From: Arthrobacter roseus
GTDB taxonomy: Bacteria > Actinomycetota > Actinomycetes > Actinomycetales > Micrococcaceae
DNA length: 64,000 nt
Reading direction: 5' to 3'
Assembly (NCBI RefSeq): GCF_016907875.1
Contig: NZ_JAFBCU010000001.1
Span: 310,001-374,000, forward strand
Part shown: positions 8,287 to 17,548 of the stretch, one piece after another
How positions within the stretch are numbered: position 1 is the stretch's first letter
Layout: every line of letters starts with the position of its first letter
Notes under the pieces: generated by a model
What the model was told of the DNA's origin: nothing
Seen by the model: only the letters and a program-made list of their open reading frames with translations
Databases searched by the model: none
Program-made: the position numbers and the translations under genes

Positions 8287-8301
8287 TTGCACGTAGTGTA
8301 A
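8287..8301. promoter_or_regulatory. palindromic operator candidate 2 for the TetR regulator
   Basis: TTGCACGTAGTGTAA repeats the core of the first palindrome (TTGCAC-3-GTGyAA) with one mismatch. The two centres are 17 bp apart, and this copy ends 5 bp before the TetR start codon. Confidence 0.62.
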
Positions 8302-8305
8302 TCCC

Positions 8306-8953
8306 GTGAACAGTGAAGAACTCTCCGTCGGCGAAGAGGCCCTGAGCCGTCGACTACGCCAAAAGGCGGCCACCCGCCGCGGAATTGGGCAGGCTGCCCT
8401 GACCCTTGCCCGCACCCGGGGCCTCGGAAAATTCACGGTGGACGAAGTCGCGGAGAAGGCCGATATCTCGCGCCGTACCTTCTTCAACTACTTCGCCTCC
8501 ATCGAGGCCGCCGTCAATCTTCCGGTCGAACAGTTCTTGGACAACGCCCTCGAGAAGCTAACAGAAGAGCCAGCAGAAAAACCTATCCTCGATGCCGTCC
8601 TGGCCGCCGTTGCAGGCAACCTCGATCAGGACATCATGAACGTCCTGATCGAACTGTGCCTGATGAGCGATGGGAGCCCTGAACTCCAACGCTATGAACT
8701 ACAGACCTGGAGCTTCGCGCAACTTCGGCTGGAAGAGGGACTCCGTCAGCGTCTGGGGCTGCCGACAGGAGCCAAAAAGCTGTTCATCAGCTGCCTTGCC
8801 GGGGTATTGATGTCCTGCGGCCGCGAAGCACTGAACGAGACCACCCGCATCATCCAGGCAAACCCTTCACTCCCCGAATCCACCACCACGTTCCAGGAGC
8901 TACTGCTGGAGAGCATCACCATGCTCCGCAGTGGTTTCTCTCTCACCGACTAA
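8306..8953 (+). CDS. TetR-family transcriptional regulator
   Basis: A 215-residue repressor. The N-terminal HTH (FTVDEVAEKADISRRTFFNYFAS, about residues 39-62) is a canonical TetR recognition unit; the rest is the all-helical ligand and dimer domain. The GTG at 8306 was chosen because it leaves the full domain and follows the operator palindromes directly. The MMPL exporter starts 12 bp after its stop, so the two are co-transcribed, and the DrrAB exporter diverges. The likely role is drug- or lipid-responsive repression of both exporters and of itself. Confidence 0.9.
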   Translation: MNSEELSVGEEALSRRLRQKAATRRGIGQAALTLARTRGLGKFTVDEVAEKADISRRTFFNYFASIEAAVNLPVEQFLDNALEKLTEEPAEKPILDAVLAAVAGNLDQDIMNVLIELCLMSDGSPELQRYELQTWSFAQLRLEEGLRQRLGLPTGAKKLFISCLAGVLMSCGREALNETTRIIQANPSLPESTTTFQELLLESITMLRSGFSLTD

Positions 8954-8965
8954 GGATCACCATTC

Positions 8966-11461
8966 ATGGCTTCTCTGCTGTATCGACTAGGAAAATTTGC
9001 CTACCAGCGGCGGTGGTGGGTCATCTCCGCTTGGCTCGTCATCATCATCGCCGTTGGCGGCTCAGTTGCAGCCTTTTCCGGCAAGATGACCAACAGCTTC
9101 AGCATTCCGGGAACGGCCTCGCAGAACGTCCTCAACACGCTGCAGGAGGAATTTCCGGATGCCGCAGGCGGTGTGGGAACCATAGTCTTCGCAACGCCCG
9201 ATGGCAAACCGTTCAGTCAGGACCAGAAGGACGCTATTTCCGACGTCGCTTCCAAGTTGGATGAGCATGAGGACATCAAGGAGGCGCGGAACCCCTTCGA
9301 GATCCAGACACAGTTGGACTCGGCAGAAGAGCAGATTGCGCAGGGTGAAACCGATCTACAGAAAGCCAAAGAGCAGCTGGACTCCGGTCAGGCTCAGCTG
9401 GAACAGGCCAGAACGCAGCTCTCTCAGGGACGCGCGCAGCTCGAGACCGCTCAAAAGCAGGCGGATCAGCTAGACGCTGCGGCGGCCAAAATCGAGGCGA
9501 GCGAGCAGGAACTCGCTGAAGGACAAACCAAATACGAGAACGGTCGTAGCGAGCTGGACGACGCCATATTCCAACAGAAGACCAGCCAAGGAGTGCGCTT
9601 CGTATCCGAAGATCAGTCCGCCGCCTTTATTCAGGCACAGTTCAATCAGGAAATGATGTCCGTCAGCCTCGACACCAAGGCAGACGTTCAGGAAATCGCC
9701 CTCCAAGCCGAAGATTCAGGGCTTGAGGTCAACTTCAGCAAAGACATCGTCGAAGATGTCAGCGGGCTCTTTGGCGCTGCCGAAATTATCGGGATCGTTG
9801 TCGCTGCCGCCGTCCTCATGCTCATGCTCGGCACCTTCGTTGCCGCTGGCCTGCCGTTGCTGATGGCTGTCGTGGGTGTTGGAGTGGGTGTCGGCACAGC
9901 CTTCGCGCTAACCGGCGTTATCGAAATGAGCAGCGTATCCCCCGTGCTCGCGCTCATGCTCGGACTGGCAGTCGGTATCGATTACTGTCTGTTCATCATC
10001 AATCGCCATCGCACCCAGCTGCTGCGTGGTCTTCCCATGGAGGAGTCCATTGCCCGTGCCACAGGCACCTCCGGCAACGCAGTCCTCTTTGCCGGGCTGA
10101 CCGTCATCATAGCCCTCGCCGCGCTCGCGGTACCCGGCATCCCCTTCCTCACCGTACTCGGTCTGGTGGGCGCCGGAACCGTTGCTGTGGCCGTCGTCGT
10201 GGCGCTGACGCTGACACCTGCCCTGCTCTCCCTGATGGGGCCCAAGGTTCTGTCGAAGCGGGCGTGGCGACGGCGCGAACAGTTCGTTGAGGCTGAATCC
10301 CACGAGACAGAGAGCCGCGGTTGGGGAACCTTCGTCACCCGTTTTCGCTGGCCGGCCCTCATTGCAACCATTCTGGCCCTGGGCGTCATGGCGATCCCCG
10401 CAACCCAGCTGAGGCTGGCTCTGCCGGACGGCAGCTCCGAACCCGTTGAGTCCACAGCTTTCAAGTCATACTCCCAGCTCGGTGAGAGTTTCGGAGAAGG
10501 TATCAACGGACCGCTCATCGTCGTCGGTGACATTCCGCAGGGCCTGAGCGAACAGGACTCCCGCGAGGCCCAGTTGGAGCTTTCCGAGAAGCTTCGCGGA
10601 TATGACAACGTGGAGGCCGCGGTCTCCATCGGAACCAGTGAAGACGGATTGACCACTGCGTTCCAAGTTGTCCCCACTGAGGGGCCCGCGAGCGTCAGCA
10701 CGGAGAATCTGGTTCACGAATTGCGTGCCAACGCAGCTGAAATCGAGGAATCAACCGGAATCACCATTGGTGTCACCGGTCAGCCTGCGCTGCAAATCGA
10801 TGTGTCGCAGAAGCTGCTCGAAGCCCTGCCGCTTTACCTGGGTATCGTCGTTGGGCTGTCACTGGTCCTGCTACTGCTCGTGTTCCGTTCCATCATGGTT
10901 CCACTCATTGCCACCGGCGGATTCATGCTGTCACTCGGCGCGGCCTTCGGCGCCATCGTTGCCATTTACCAGTGGGGCTGGCTCTCCACCATCTTTGGCG
11001 TACCGAACCCGGGGCCGATTCTGAGCTTCCTACCCATGATCCTCATAGGTGTGCTCTTTGGACTGGCCATGGATTACCAGATGTTCCTGGTATCCGGCAT
11101 GCGTGAATCGTACGTTCATGGAGAAGATGCCCGCACCGCCGTCGTCAGTGGCTTCAACCATGGCGCAAAGGTGGTGACGGCGGCCGCGATCATCATGGTC
11201 TCAGTGTTCGCAGGGTTCATCTTCAGCCATCTGACCATGGTCCGGCCCATCGGATTCGCCCTGGCATTCGGTGTTCTCATGGACGCGTTCGTGGTTCGTA
11301 TGACTCTGATCCCGGCCGCGATGCACATTCTCGGCAAGCACGCCTGGTGGTTGCCCAAGTGGCTGGACCGGATCCTGCCGGACGTCGACGTCGAGGGCGC
11401 CAAGCTCCTCAAAGACACCGACGAGACAAAGACAGCTGAGCCCGAGCCAGCCGTCAAATAG
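8966..11461 (+). CDS. MMPL-family RND transporter
   Basis: An 831-residue exporter with two halves, each one helix plus a large extracytoplasmic loop followed by five helices. The first loop (about residues 113-190) is a long coiled coil with repeated glutamine-rich heptads (for example AKEQLDSGQAQLEQARTQL). The proton-relay helix region shows GLAVGIDYCLFIINRHR in the first half and GLAMDYQMFLVSGMRES in the second. MMPL proteins move lipids or hydrophobic drugs using the proton gradient. It directly follows the TetR gene and ends in a strong hairpin. Confidence 0.93.
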   Translation: MASLLYRLGKFAYQRRWWVISAWLVIIIAVGGSVAAFSGKMTNSFSIPGTASQNVLNTLQEEFPDAAGGVGTIVFATPDGKPFSQDQKDAISDVASKLDEHEDIKEARNPFEIQTQLDSAEEQIAQGETDLQKAKEQLDSGQAQLEQARTQLSQGRAQLETAQKQADQLDAAAAKIEASEQELAEGQTKYENGRSELDDAIFQQKTSQGVRFVSEDQSAAFIQAQFNQEMMSVSLDTKADVQEIALQAEDSGLEVNFSKDIVEDVSGLFGAAEIIGIVVAAAVLMLMLGTFVAAGLPLLMAVVGVGVGVGTAFALTGVIEMSSVSPVLALMLGLAVGIDYCLFIINRHRTQLLRGLPMEESIARATGTSGNAVLFAGLTVIIALAALAVPGIPFLTVLGLVGAGTVAVAVVVALTLTPALLSLMGPKVLSKRAWRRREQFVEAESHETESRGWGTFVTRFRWPALIATILALGVMAIPATQLRLALPDGSSEPVESTAFKSYSQLGESFGEGINGPLIVVGDIPQGLSEQDSREAQLELSEKLRGYDNVEAAVSIGTSEDGLTTAFQVVPTEGPASVSTENLVHELRANAAEIEESTGITIGVTGQPALQIDVSQKLLEALPLYLGIVVGLSLVLLLLVFRSIMVPLIATGGFMLSLGAAFGAIVAIYQWGWLSTIFGVPNPGPILSFLPMILIGVLFGLAMDYQMFLVSGMRESYVHGEDARTAVVSGFNHGAKVVTAAAIIMVSVFAGFIFSHLTMVRPIGFALAFGVLMDAFVVRMTLIPAAMHILGKHAWWLPKWLDRILPDVDVEGAKLLKDTDETKTAEPEPAVK

Positions 11462-11465
11462 CGGC

Positions 11466-11500
11466 CTACTGCGCGCCGGCTTCCCGCCGGCGCGCAGTAG
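11466..11500. terminator. bidirectional hairpin between convergent genes
   Basis: A perfect 15-bp stem (CTACTGCGCGCCGGC and its complement) with a 5-nt loop lies between the MMPL stop and the end of the convergent gene. There is no long T tract, so termination strength is uncertain. Confidence 0.75.
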
Positions 11501-11509
11501 CATCTCCCG

Positions 11510-14014
11510 CTAGTCCGTAAACGTAACCGACAATTTATCTTTCTCGATCAGGACCTCTCCGCTGAAATACAGTCCCTGAGAATCCTCATTCTTTTCCCAG
11601 ACAGCGGGCTCATCGTCATCCCACTCCGTATTGCGTTCATAAGTCACCGTCGCTTCGCCGTCGCTGGCGCTCAGGCGCACTGACTCGCCCTGATATCCAT
11701 CGGAGACTTCATACGTCGGCTCTGTCTCGACGCTCCAGCTGATGTTCCGATAATCTTCGGCATCACCGGAGGTGTACATGTTATTCGGGCATGACTCTGG
11801 TTCTGCCTCCTTCGATGCCAGGCACTTCTCCAGATACGCCTTGGCCTGGGCAACAGCGTCCTTCTGCACCGCGTCCGTCAAGGAAATCTCGAACTGAGCT
11901 CCCATCAGGTCATTGCTTGCTGGATCCACGGCCACATTAACTGTCTTGGCTTCGCCCAGAGTCACATACTTTGTGCCCTCGGGCGGTGTGATGACGTAGC
12001 TGCCGGGAAGGACGGGCAGGATCGCTCCCGGTGCCTGCTGCCCCTCCATCGAGGGAAGTTCAACATCGACGCCGTTGACCTTGATCGCGTTGGCCCCCTC
12101 TGGGAGCTGAATGGGCAGAAGCCACGTGCCTCCACTGACAACACGCCATTCGTTGAAGACGACAGCTGTCCGGTCTCCCTTCTCAAGGACGAAGGTGATC
12201 GGCGTTGTCTTGGAATCCTGCGTCAGATCGGCTGTGATGACAGCGCCGTCGTCGGTCGTTTCGACGTCGCGGATCTCATAGCCGCTGATGCGGTTTTCGG
12301 CTGCGGAGAAGATCTGGTTGGTGAGCAGAACCCGTTCCTCAGACGTCACGTTCGGGTCAAGGATGTCCACGGCCGTTGCAGCGTCACCGTCCCGGAGTGA
12401 ATCGAGGTACTTCTCAACCTGTGCCTGCGGACCAAAGACGTTGGTGGAAACAACGTTGTAAGCAACCGTTGCACCAACCGACAATACGACGACGGCTCCG
12501 GCAATGATGGCACCCATCCGCAAGCGCTTCTTTGCCTGAGCCGACATGGGCTGGGGCTCGGTGACCTGCCCGGCACCATCACCGGTGGGAGCCGAGGACG
12601 GAGCACCGTCCGAAGCAACTGCGGCAGCCGCGGGGCCACCGGCACCTGCAATGTGGGTGCCCGGCACCGTCGTCGGCTGGCTGACCTGGTGCGTGAGCCA
12701 CGCCCAGACTCGCGCAGGGACCAGAGGAATCAGCACCGGGGCAACAAATCGTGAGCTAGCCTCGATCGCGCCTCCCCAGAGGCCCATGATCAGGAAGGTC
12801 CACGGCGCCAGAGCCATGGTGCCCGAGAGAGCAAATATTCCGCCACTGACATCGAAGACTGCCGCACTCGCCACGGACATGGTCAGGCCGCCAATTAGGA
12901 AGACCGTGGGCAGAACAACCCACGACGTACCCCGACGCAGAGCTGCTGGATCGTTGTTCCTAACCAGCGCCCACACGACGGAGGCAAGAACAGCCAACGC
13001 GAGAGTAAAGAGAACAAGTAACAAGGTGGCCCACCATGGCAGGTCGAACACGTTCATCGAATCGGAGGCAGCGCTGGTGGATGCGCCAAGGGTAGTGAAG
13101 TGACCCACGCCGTAGACCCACGTGGCAGCAGTCGGCAGCCACAGAGGTGCAGAGAACGCAGCAAGGGCGCCACCCTTGACGATGGCTGCGATGAACACGA
13201 TTACCCCGGCCACAACCGTGTAGGCCAGAAAGTGCAGGCCAAAGACCTTCAGCGCACTCATGACGCTGGGATACTTCCTTGCGAGCACGAATCCTCGTGC
13301 TGCAGCCCTGCCAGCTCGGCTAGCCAAAGTTCCAATAGCGAGCGCCCCGAAAAAGAGTGACACCGAAACACTGTTGATGCTCACTGCCATCTCTGCATCG
13401 CCACTGCGAATGGTGAACACAAGCCCCAGCAGCATGGCAATGAGCGCCAAGGCCAGGCCAGTCGTGCCCGAGAGAATCCACGCTTGGGCAGGCGTGGTGG
13501 GCTGCTTTCGTTCAGTGCGCCTACCCAACCACCAGAGAGCCGCGACAGCCAGACCAGTGAGGAAGAGCGGCAACACCCAGAGCATTCCTCCAAGCTCCAG
13601 CGGCGCCCCGAAGAAATTTGTACCCAGTTCAGCACCAAATGCACCCATGAAGGCCATACCGGTCAGTTGGAAAGGGATACCGATGATGAACAGGAATCCG
13701 CCCGCGATTTCAGCTGGATCAATGCCGGAGTATTCCTGAACCGTACTGTCCATCCCGGAATTGGACGTCAGGAGTGTGCCGATGAACACCAGCACCAGGG
13801 TGATCACGGCCCCCACGAGCGTGGCACCGTAGGCGACGGCGGCCGACAGCCCGGCCGCCAGCCAGCGTGCTGACCCAATGCCGCTCAGCAGCGTCCTGGA
13901 CGGCGGCGCCGTTCCGGTCTCGGGAGGGTTTTCAGGTATGGGCGGATGGTTGCCCTGAGTGAGTGTAGCGCGCTGTTCGTTCGGTGGTGGTTGCTCGGCT
14001 GAGTCCGGGTTCAT
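11510..14014 (-). CDS. large multi-pass membrane protein with extracytoplasmic C-terminal domain, unknown function
   Basis: An 834-residue protein counted from the ATG at 14014 (MNPDSAEQ); an upstream ATG at 14068 adds 18 unlikely residues. A proline-rich cytoplasmic start is followed by about ten membrane helices (residues ~50-430), a linker rich in alanine and proline, one more helix (MGAIIAGAVVVLSVGATVAY) and about 300 residues predicted outside. The outer part begins VEKYLDSLRDGDAATAVDIL, which resembles DUF4878/NTF2-like lumazine-binding repeats, and later has two cysteines in EKCLASKEAEPESCPN. It converges on the MMPL gene. I do not recognise a named family. Confidence 0.7.
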   Translation of the reverse strand: MNPDSAEQPPPNEQRATLTQGNHPPIPENPPETGTAPPSRTLLSGIGSARWLAAGLSAAVAYGATLVGAVITLVLVFIGTLLTSNSGMDSTVQEYSGIDPAEIAGGFLFIIGIPFQLTGMAFMGAFGAELGTNFFGAPLELGGMLWVLPLFLTGLAVAALWWLGRRTERKQPTTPAQAWILSGTTGLALALIAMLLGLVFTIRSGDAEMAVSINSVSVSLFFGALAIGTLASRAGRAAARGFVLARKYPSVMSALKVFGLHFLAYTVVAGVIVFIAAIVKGGALAAFSAPLWLPTAATWVYGVGHFTTLGASTSAASDSMNVFDLPWWATLLLVLFTLALAVLASVVWALVRNNDPAALRRGTSWVVLPTVFLIGGLTMSVASAAVFDVSGGIFALSGTMALAPWTFLIMGLWGGAIEASSRFVAPVLIPLVPARVWAWLTHQVSQPTTVPGTHIAGAGGPAAAAVASDGAPSSAPTGDGAGQVTEPQPMSAQAKKRLRMGAIIAGAVVVLSVGATVAYNVVSTNVFGPQAQVEKYLDSLRDGDAATAVDILDPNVTSEERVLLTNQIFSAAENRISGYEIRDVETTDDGAVITADLTQDSKTTPITFVLEKGDRTAVVFNEWRVVSGGTWLLPIQLPEGANAIKVNGVDVELPSMEGQQAPGAILPVLPGSYVITPPEGTKYVTLGEAKTVNVAVDPASNDLMGAQFEISLTDAVQKDAVAQAKAYLEKCLASKEAEPESCPNNMYTSGDAEDYRNISWSVETEPTYEVSDGYQGESVRLSASDGEATVTYERNTEWDDDEPAVWEKNEDSQGLYFSGEVLIEKDKLSVTFTD

Positions 14015-14119
14015 TGATATCCCTGGTTGATGGAGACAGGGACATTCCCATGACGTCCCCGGCATCAAAACTACTATGAATGCTGTGCCGCGAAGAGAGC
14101 GCTGTGGATAAGTTGGCGG

Positions 14120-15304
14120 CTAACGAGGAAGCTGCGATTTCGGCTCCGGTGCAGCCGCGGCAGGGGCAGCAAGGAATGACACCAGAACTGCGATCCCGAC
14201 AGCCAACAGAGCATTACGAATGCCCACAACATCTCCAAGAAATCCGAGCAGCGGTGGCCCGGCCAGGAACGCCGTATAGCCAATGCTGGAAACGACCGAA
14301 ACTCTTGCGGCAGCGCGTCGAGGCTCATCAGCAGCGGCGGACATACCCATGGGGAAACCCAGGGCCGCCCCCAGACCCCAGAATATTGCGCCAGCGCCAC
14401 TGACATAAACATTTGGACCAAAAACGAACAGCAGCAAGCCCACCAGGGCAGAGCCGAGAGTGATCTGCAGAACCCGCACGCGCCCATAACGGTCAATGAA
14501 GCGGCCTCCGATGAATCGAAATACGGTCATGGATGCCACAAAGACGGCGAACATCATGGCGCCAGCAGCTTCTGAGCGGCCCAGTCCATCGACGGTGGCT
14601 TTCGCAATCCAGTCGTTCGCCGCTCCCTCCGTCAGCGCAGCACCCAGAACCACCAATCCGATAAGCAGGGTCCTCGATTCACGCCACGCGCCAAACCGCG
14701 TGGCTGGCGCGATGTGTGGGTCATGCTCCAGATGCGGGTTCGTCGCAAGGAAGTACTTCGGTATCCATAGTGAGACCGTCAAGGCGAGGATCGAGATGGC
14801 CCCAAGATGCCACGGCAACTCAATGTTCAGCGCCGACAGCGCCGCACCGATCATCGCGCCCACAAAAGCGCCGGCACTGAAACCAGCATGAAATTTTGGC
14901 ATGATGGTCCGCCGCAGCCGTTGTTCGACGTCGGCCCCCTCAATATTCATGGCGACATCCCACAGGGCTATGCCAGTCCCCAGCACAAACAGGCCGATCC
15001 CCGTGAAGGGCACCGATGATTGGGCCAGCCCCAGGGCAACAATCACTGCACCCACGGAAGCACCGACCCCACCGATACGCACGGTGTTGCCGGTACCGAA
15101 TCTGGAGGCCACCATTCCGCTCAGCGGAAGCGCGACGATGGAACCGATCGCCCCGAACAGCAGTAATGCACCCATGGCGCCGGAGCTGAGTCCCAGTGTG
15201 TCCGATGCGGAGGGGATACGGGCCGCCCAGCTGGCGAACACCAGACCGTTGAGTCCGAATACCGCGAAGGTCGCCCACATCGCTGCGTTGAGGTTGGAGG
15301 TCAC
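14120..15304 (-). CDS. MFS transporter, YbjJ-like
   Basis: A 394-residue major facilitator with twelve predicted helices. The start FGLNGLVFASWAARIPSASDTLGLS is characteristic of the YbjJ-type subgroup, in which WxxRIP follows the first helix. The second half has the RFIGGRFIDRYGRVRVL signature in the loop between helices 8 and 9. Substrate is unknown; relatives are annotated as drug or sugar efflux. It stands apart from its neighbours by about 105 bp downstream and 45 bp upstream. Confidence 0.87.
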   Translation of the reverse strand: MTSNLNAAMWATFAVFGLNGLVFASWAARIPSASDTLGLSSGAMGALLLFGAIGSIVALPLSGMVASRFGTGNTVRIGGVGASVGAVIVALGLAQSSVPFTGIGLFVLGTGIALWDVAMNIEGADVEQRLRRTIMPKFHAGFSAGAFVGAMIGAALSALNIELPWHLGAISILALTVSLWIPKYFLATNPHLEHDPHIAPATRFGAWRESRTLLIGLVVLGAALTEGAANDWIAKATVDGLGRSEAAGAMMFAVFVASMTVFRFIGGRFIDRYGRVRVLQITLGSALVGLLLFVFGPNVYVSGAGAIFWGLGAALGFPMGMSAAADEPRRAAARVSVVSSIGYTAFLAGPPLLGFLGDVVGIRNALLAVGIAVLVSFLAAPAAAAPEPKSQLPR

Positions 15305-15349
15305 CCGGCTAAGTTAATCGCTTGACCCGTGAAACGTCCAGCCTGTCAC

Positions 15350-17032
15350 CTATCGGGCACGGACCACCCGTGCCTCATCCCATACCGGGTCCTTGGTCTC
15401 ATACACCTTGCCGTCAGAGCCAAAGACCAGAAACCTGTCGAAGCTGCGCGCAAACCAGCGGTCGTGAGTGACTGCAATAACGGTGCCCGCGAAACGCTCG
15501 ATCGCCTTTTCCAGTTCTTCAGCAGAGTGCAGATCCAGGTTATCCGTAGGCTCATCTAGCAGCAGCAAAGTTGCACCGGAGAGCTCGAGCAGCAGGATCT
15601 GCAGACGTGCCTGCTGCCCGCCGGAGAGCGAGTTGTACTTCTGCTCCGCCTGACCAGCAAGGCCGTACCGGTCAAGAACGCCCGACGCCGCTTCCCTACC
15701 GAGACCGGAACGGTGCTCATCACCGCGGTGCAGGATGTCCAGCAGCGTGCGGTCCAGCAGATCCGGTCGTGCGTGCGTCTGGGCGAAAAAGCCCGGCCGG
15801 ATGCGTGCGCCAAGTTTCACGGCCCCCTCGTGCGGCACTTCGGCAATCTCCACGTCAGAAACTGGTTCGTGTTCCTTTTCCGGGTCCGTTCCACCGCCAG
15901 CGAGCAGGCGCAAGAAGTGTGATTTACCGGAACCATTCGAGCCCAGGACACCCACCCGGTCGCCGTACCAGATCTCATTGCTAAACGGCTTCATCAAGCC
16001 GGTGAGCTCGAGGCTCTTGGCCACCACTGCGCGTTTGGCCGTGCGACCGCCCCTGAGTCGCATGGTGACGTTCTGCTCTATCGGGATTGCCTCCGGCGGA
16101 CCAGCTTCCAGGAACTTTGCCAGCCGGGTCTGCGCTGCGTGGTAACGGTTGGCCATGTCGGAGCGAAACGCAGCCTTGTTCTTGTACATGTTCACCAGCT
16201 CTTTGAGCTTGAGATGTTCTTCGTCCCACCGGCGTCGTAGTTCTTCGAAGCGCGCGTTACGATCCGTTCGTGCCTGCAGGTAGGACTCGAACCCACCGCC
16301 GTGAACCCAACTCGAGGCACCGAGAGCACCCGGTTCAAGCGTGACGATCCGGGTCGCCGCGTTCGCCAGCAATTCGCGGTCGTGGCTGACGAACAGCACC
16401 GACTTCTTTGACTCATTCAGCTTTGCCTCGAGCCAGCGCTTGCCTGGCACGTCCAGGTAGTTATCCGGTTCGTCCAGGAGCAACAGCTCGTCCGGACCCG
16501 AGAACAGTGCTTCCAGGACCAGTCTTTTCTGCTCGCCACCGGATAACGACGACGCCGCCCGGTGCTGTGCTCGCTCGTAGGGAATTCCCAGCGCAGCCAT
16601 GGTGACCTCGTCCCAAGAAGTCTCAAGATCGTAGCCGCCAGCGTCGCCCCAATCGGCGATCGCCTGGGCATAACGCATCTGCGTTGGTTCGTCGTCGTTT
16701 TCCATCATGGCCAGCTCGGCCTTATCGACCGCGGCGGCTACCTTCGCGAGGGCCGGGGGTGCTGCCGAGACCAGAAGGTCTCGCACGGTGCTGTCGTCAC
16801 GGACTTGGCCCACGAACTGGCGCATGATGCCAATCCGACCGGAGCTGGCCACTGCGCCGTCGTCGGCCTTGATACCCCCGGCCACGATGCGCAGAAGCGT
16901 CGTTTTTCCCGTGCCGTTGGGACCGATCAGCGCTGTTTTGTGTCCTTCGCCCACTTTGAAGCCGACGCCGTTGAGCAGTTGACGTCCGTCGGAGAGGAAG
17001 TAGGTGATGTTGGAAATGTCGAGGTGTGCCAC
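15350..17032 (-). CDS. ABC-F family ATPase (duplicated ATP-binding cassettes, no membrane domain)
   Basis: A 560-residue protein from a GTG at 17032 (AHLDISNITYFL); a longer frame to 17095 would overlap rraA. Two nucleotide-binding domains are visible: Walker A GPNGTGKTT and GSNGSGKSH, signatures LSGGEQKRLVLE and LSGGQQARLQIL, Walker B ending LLLDEPDNYLD and LLLDEPTDNLD. Between them lies the charged helical linker (about residues 230-320) that reaches the peptidyl-transferase centre in ABC-F ribosome factors. Roles in the family are translation-factor activity or ribosome protection from antibiotics. Which one applies cannot be told from sequence. Confidence 0.9.
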   Translation of the reverse strand: MAHLDISNITYFLSDGRQLLNGVGFKVGEGHKTALIGPNGTGKTTLLRIVAGGIKADDGAVASSGRIGIMRQFVGQVRDDSTVRDLLVSAAPPALAKVAAAVDKAELAMMENDDEPTQMRYAQAIADWGDAGGYDLETSWDEVTMAALGIPYERAQHRAASSLSGGEQKRLVLEALFSGPDELLLLDEPDNYLDVPGKRWLEAKLNESKKSVLFVSHDRELLANAATRIVTLEPGALGASSWVHGGGFESYLQARTDRNARFEELRRRWDEEHLKLKELVNMYKNKAAFRSDMANRYHAAQTRLAKFLEAGPPEAIPIEQNVTMRLRGGRTAKRAVVAKSLELTGLMKPFSNEIWYGDRVGVLGSNGSGKSHFLRLLAGGGTDPEKEHEPVSDVEIAEVPHEGAVKLGARIRPGFFAQTHARPDLLDRTLLDILHRGDEHRSGLGREAASGVLDRYGLAGQAEQKYNSLSGGQQARLQILLLELSGATLLLLDEPTDNLDLHSAEELEKAIERFAGTVIAVTHDRWFARSFDRFLVFGSDGKVYETKDPVWDEARVVRAR

Positions 17033-17066
17033 CGTCCAAGTGTGGCACCCTTTCCGCCGTGGCCCC

Positions 17067-17531
17067 TTAGCGCTCCACGAGGATCCCGTCCTCATCAGCG
17101 AACACCATAGCGCCGGGCCGGAACACGACGCCGTCGATGCTCACCTCGATATCAGCTTCGCCAGCACCGGTCTTGGCGCTCTTGCGAGGGTTGCTGCCAA
17201 GAGCCTTGACCCCCAGTGACAGTTTCGCAACTTCCACCCGGTCCCGGATGAGGCCGTGGATGATGACGCCGCTCCATCCGTTCTGGACCGCCGATTCGGC
17301 GATCATGTCCCCCATCAACGCCGTGCGGTGCGAACCGTCGCCGTCGATCACGAGGACAGCGCCCCCACCTGGTGTGGCGAGGATGGACTTCACGAGCGCA
17401 TTGTCCTCGAAACACTTCACGGTGCGGACGCGTCCGCTGAAGCGGATGTTGCCACCAAGGTTTTGAAACTGGAGACCCACCGATTGCAGTTCTTCTCCGC
17501 GCTCGTCGTAGAGGTCAGCTGTGGCGGTCAT
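17067..17531 (-). CDS. rraA: RraA-like protein (4-hydroxy-4-methyl-2-oxoglutarate aldolase / RNase E regulator family)
   Basis: A 154-residue protein of the RraA fold: early FSGRVRTVKCFEDNALVK, the glycine-rich GGGAVLVIDGDGSHRTALMGDMIAESA, and the GVIIHGLIRDRVEVAKLSLGVKALG segment with the Arg-Asp pair that holds the metal and oxoacid in the aldolase members. In enterobacteria the family inhibits RNase E; in many bacteria it has divalent-metal aldolase activity. Actinobacterial function is not settled. It is 17 bp from the response regulator and 34 bp from the ABC-F start on the same strand. Confidence 0.9.
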   Translation of the reverse strand: MTATADLYDERGEELQSVGLQFQNLGGNIRFSGRVRTVKCFEDNALVKSILATPGGGAVLVIDGDGSHRTALMGDMIAESAVQNGWSGVIIHGLIRDRVEVAKLSLGVKALGSNPRKSAKTGAGEADIEVSIDGVVFRPGAMVFADEDGILVER

Positions 17532-17548
17532 GGTGCTCCTTCAGGTGG

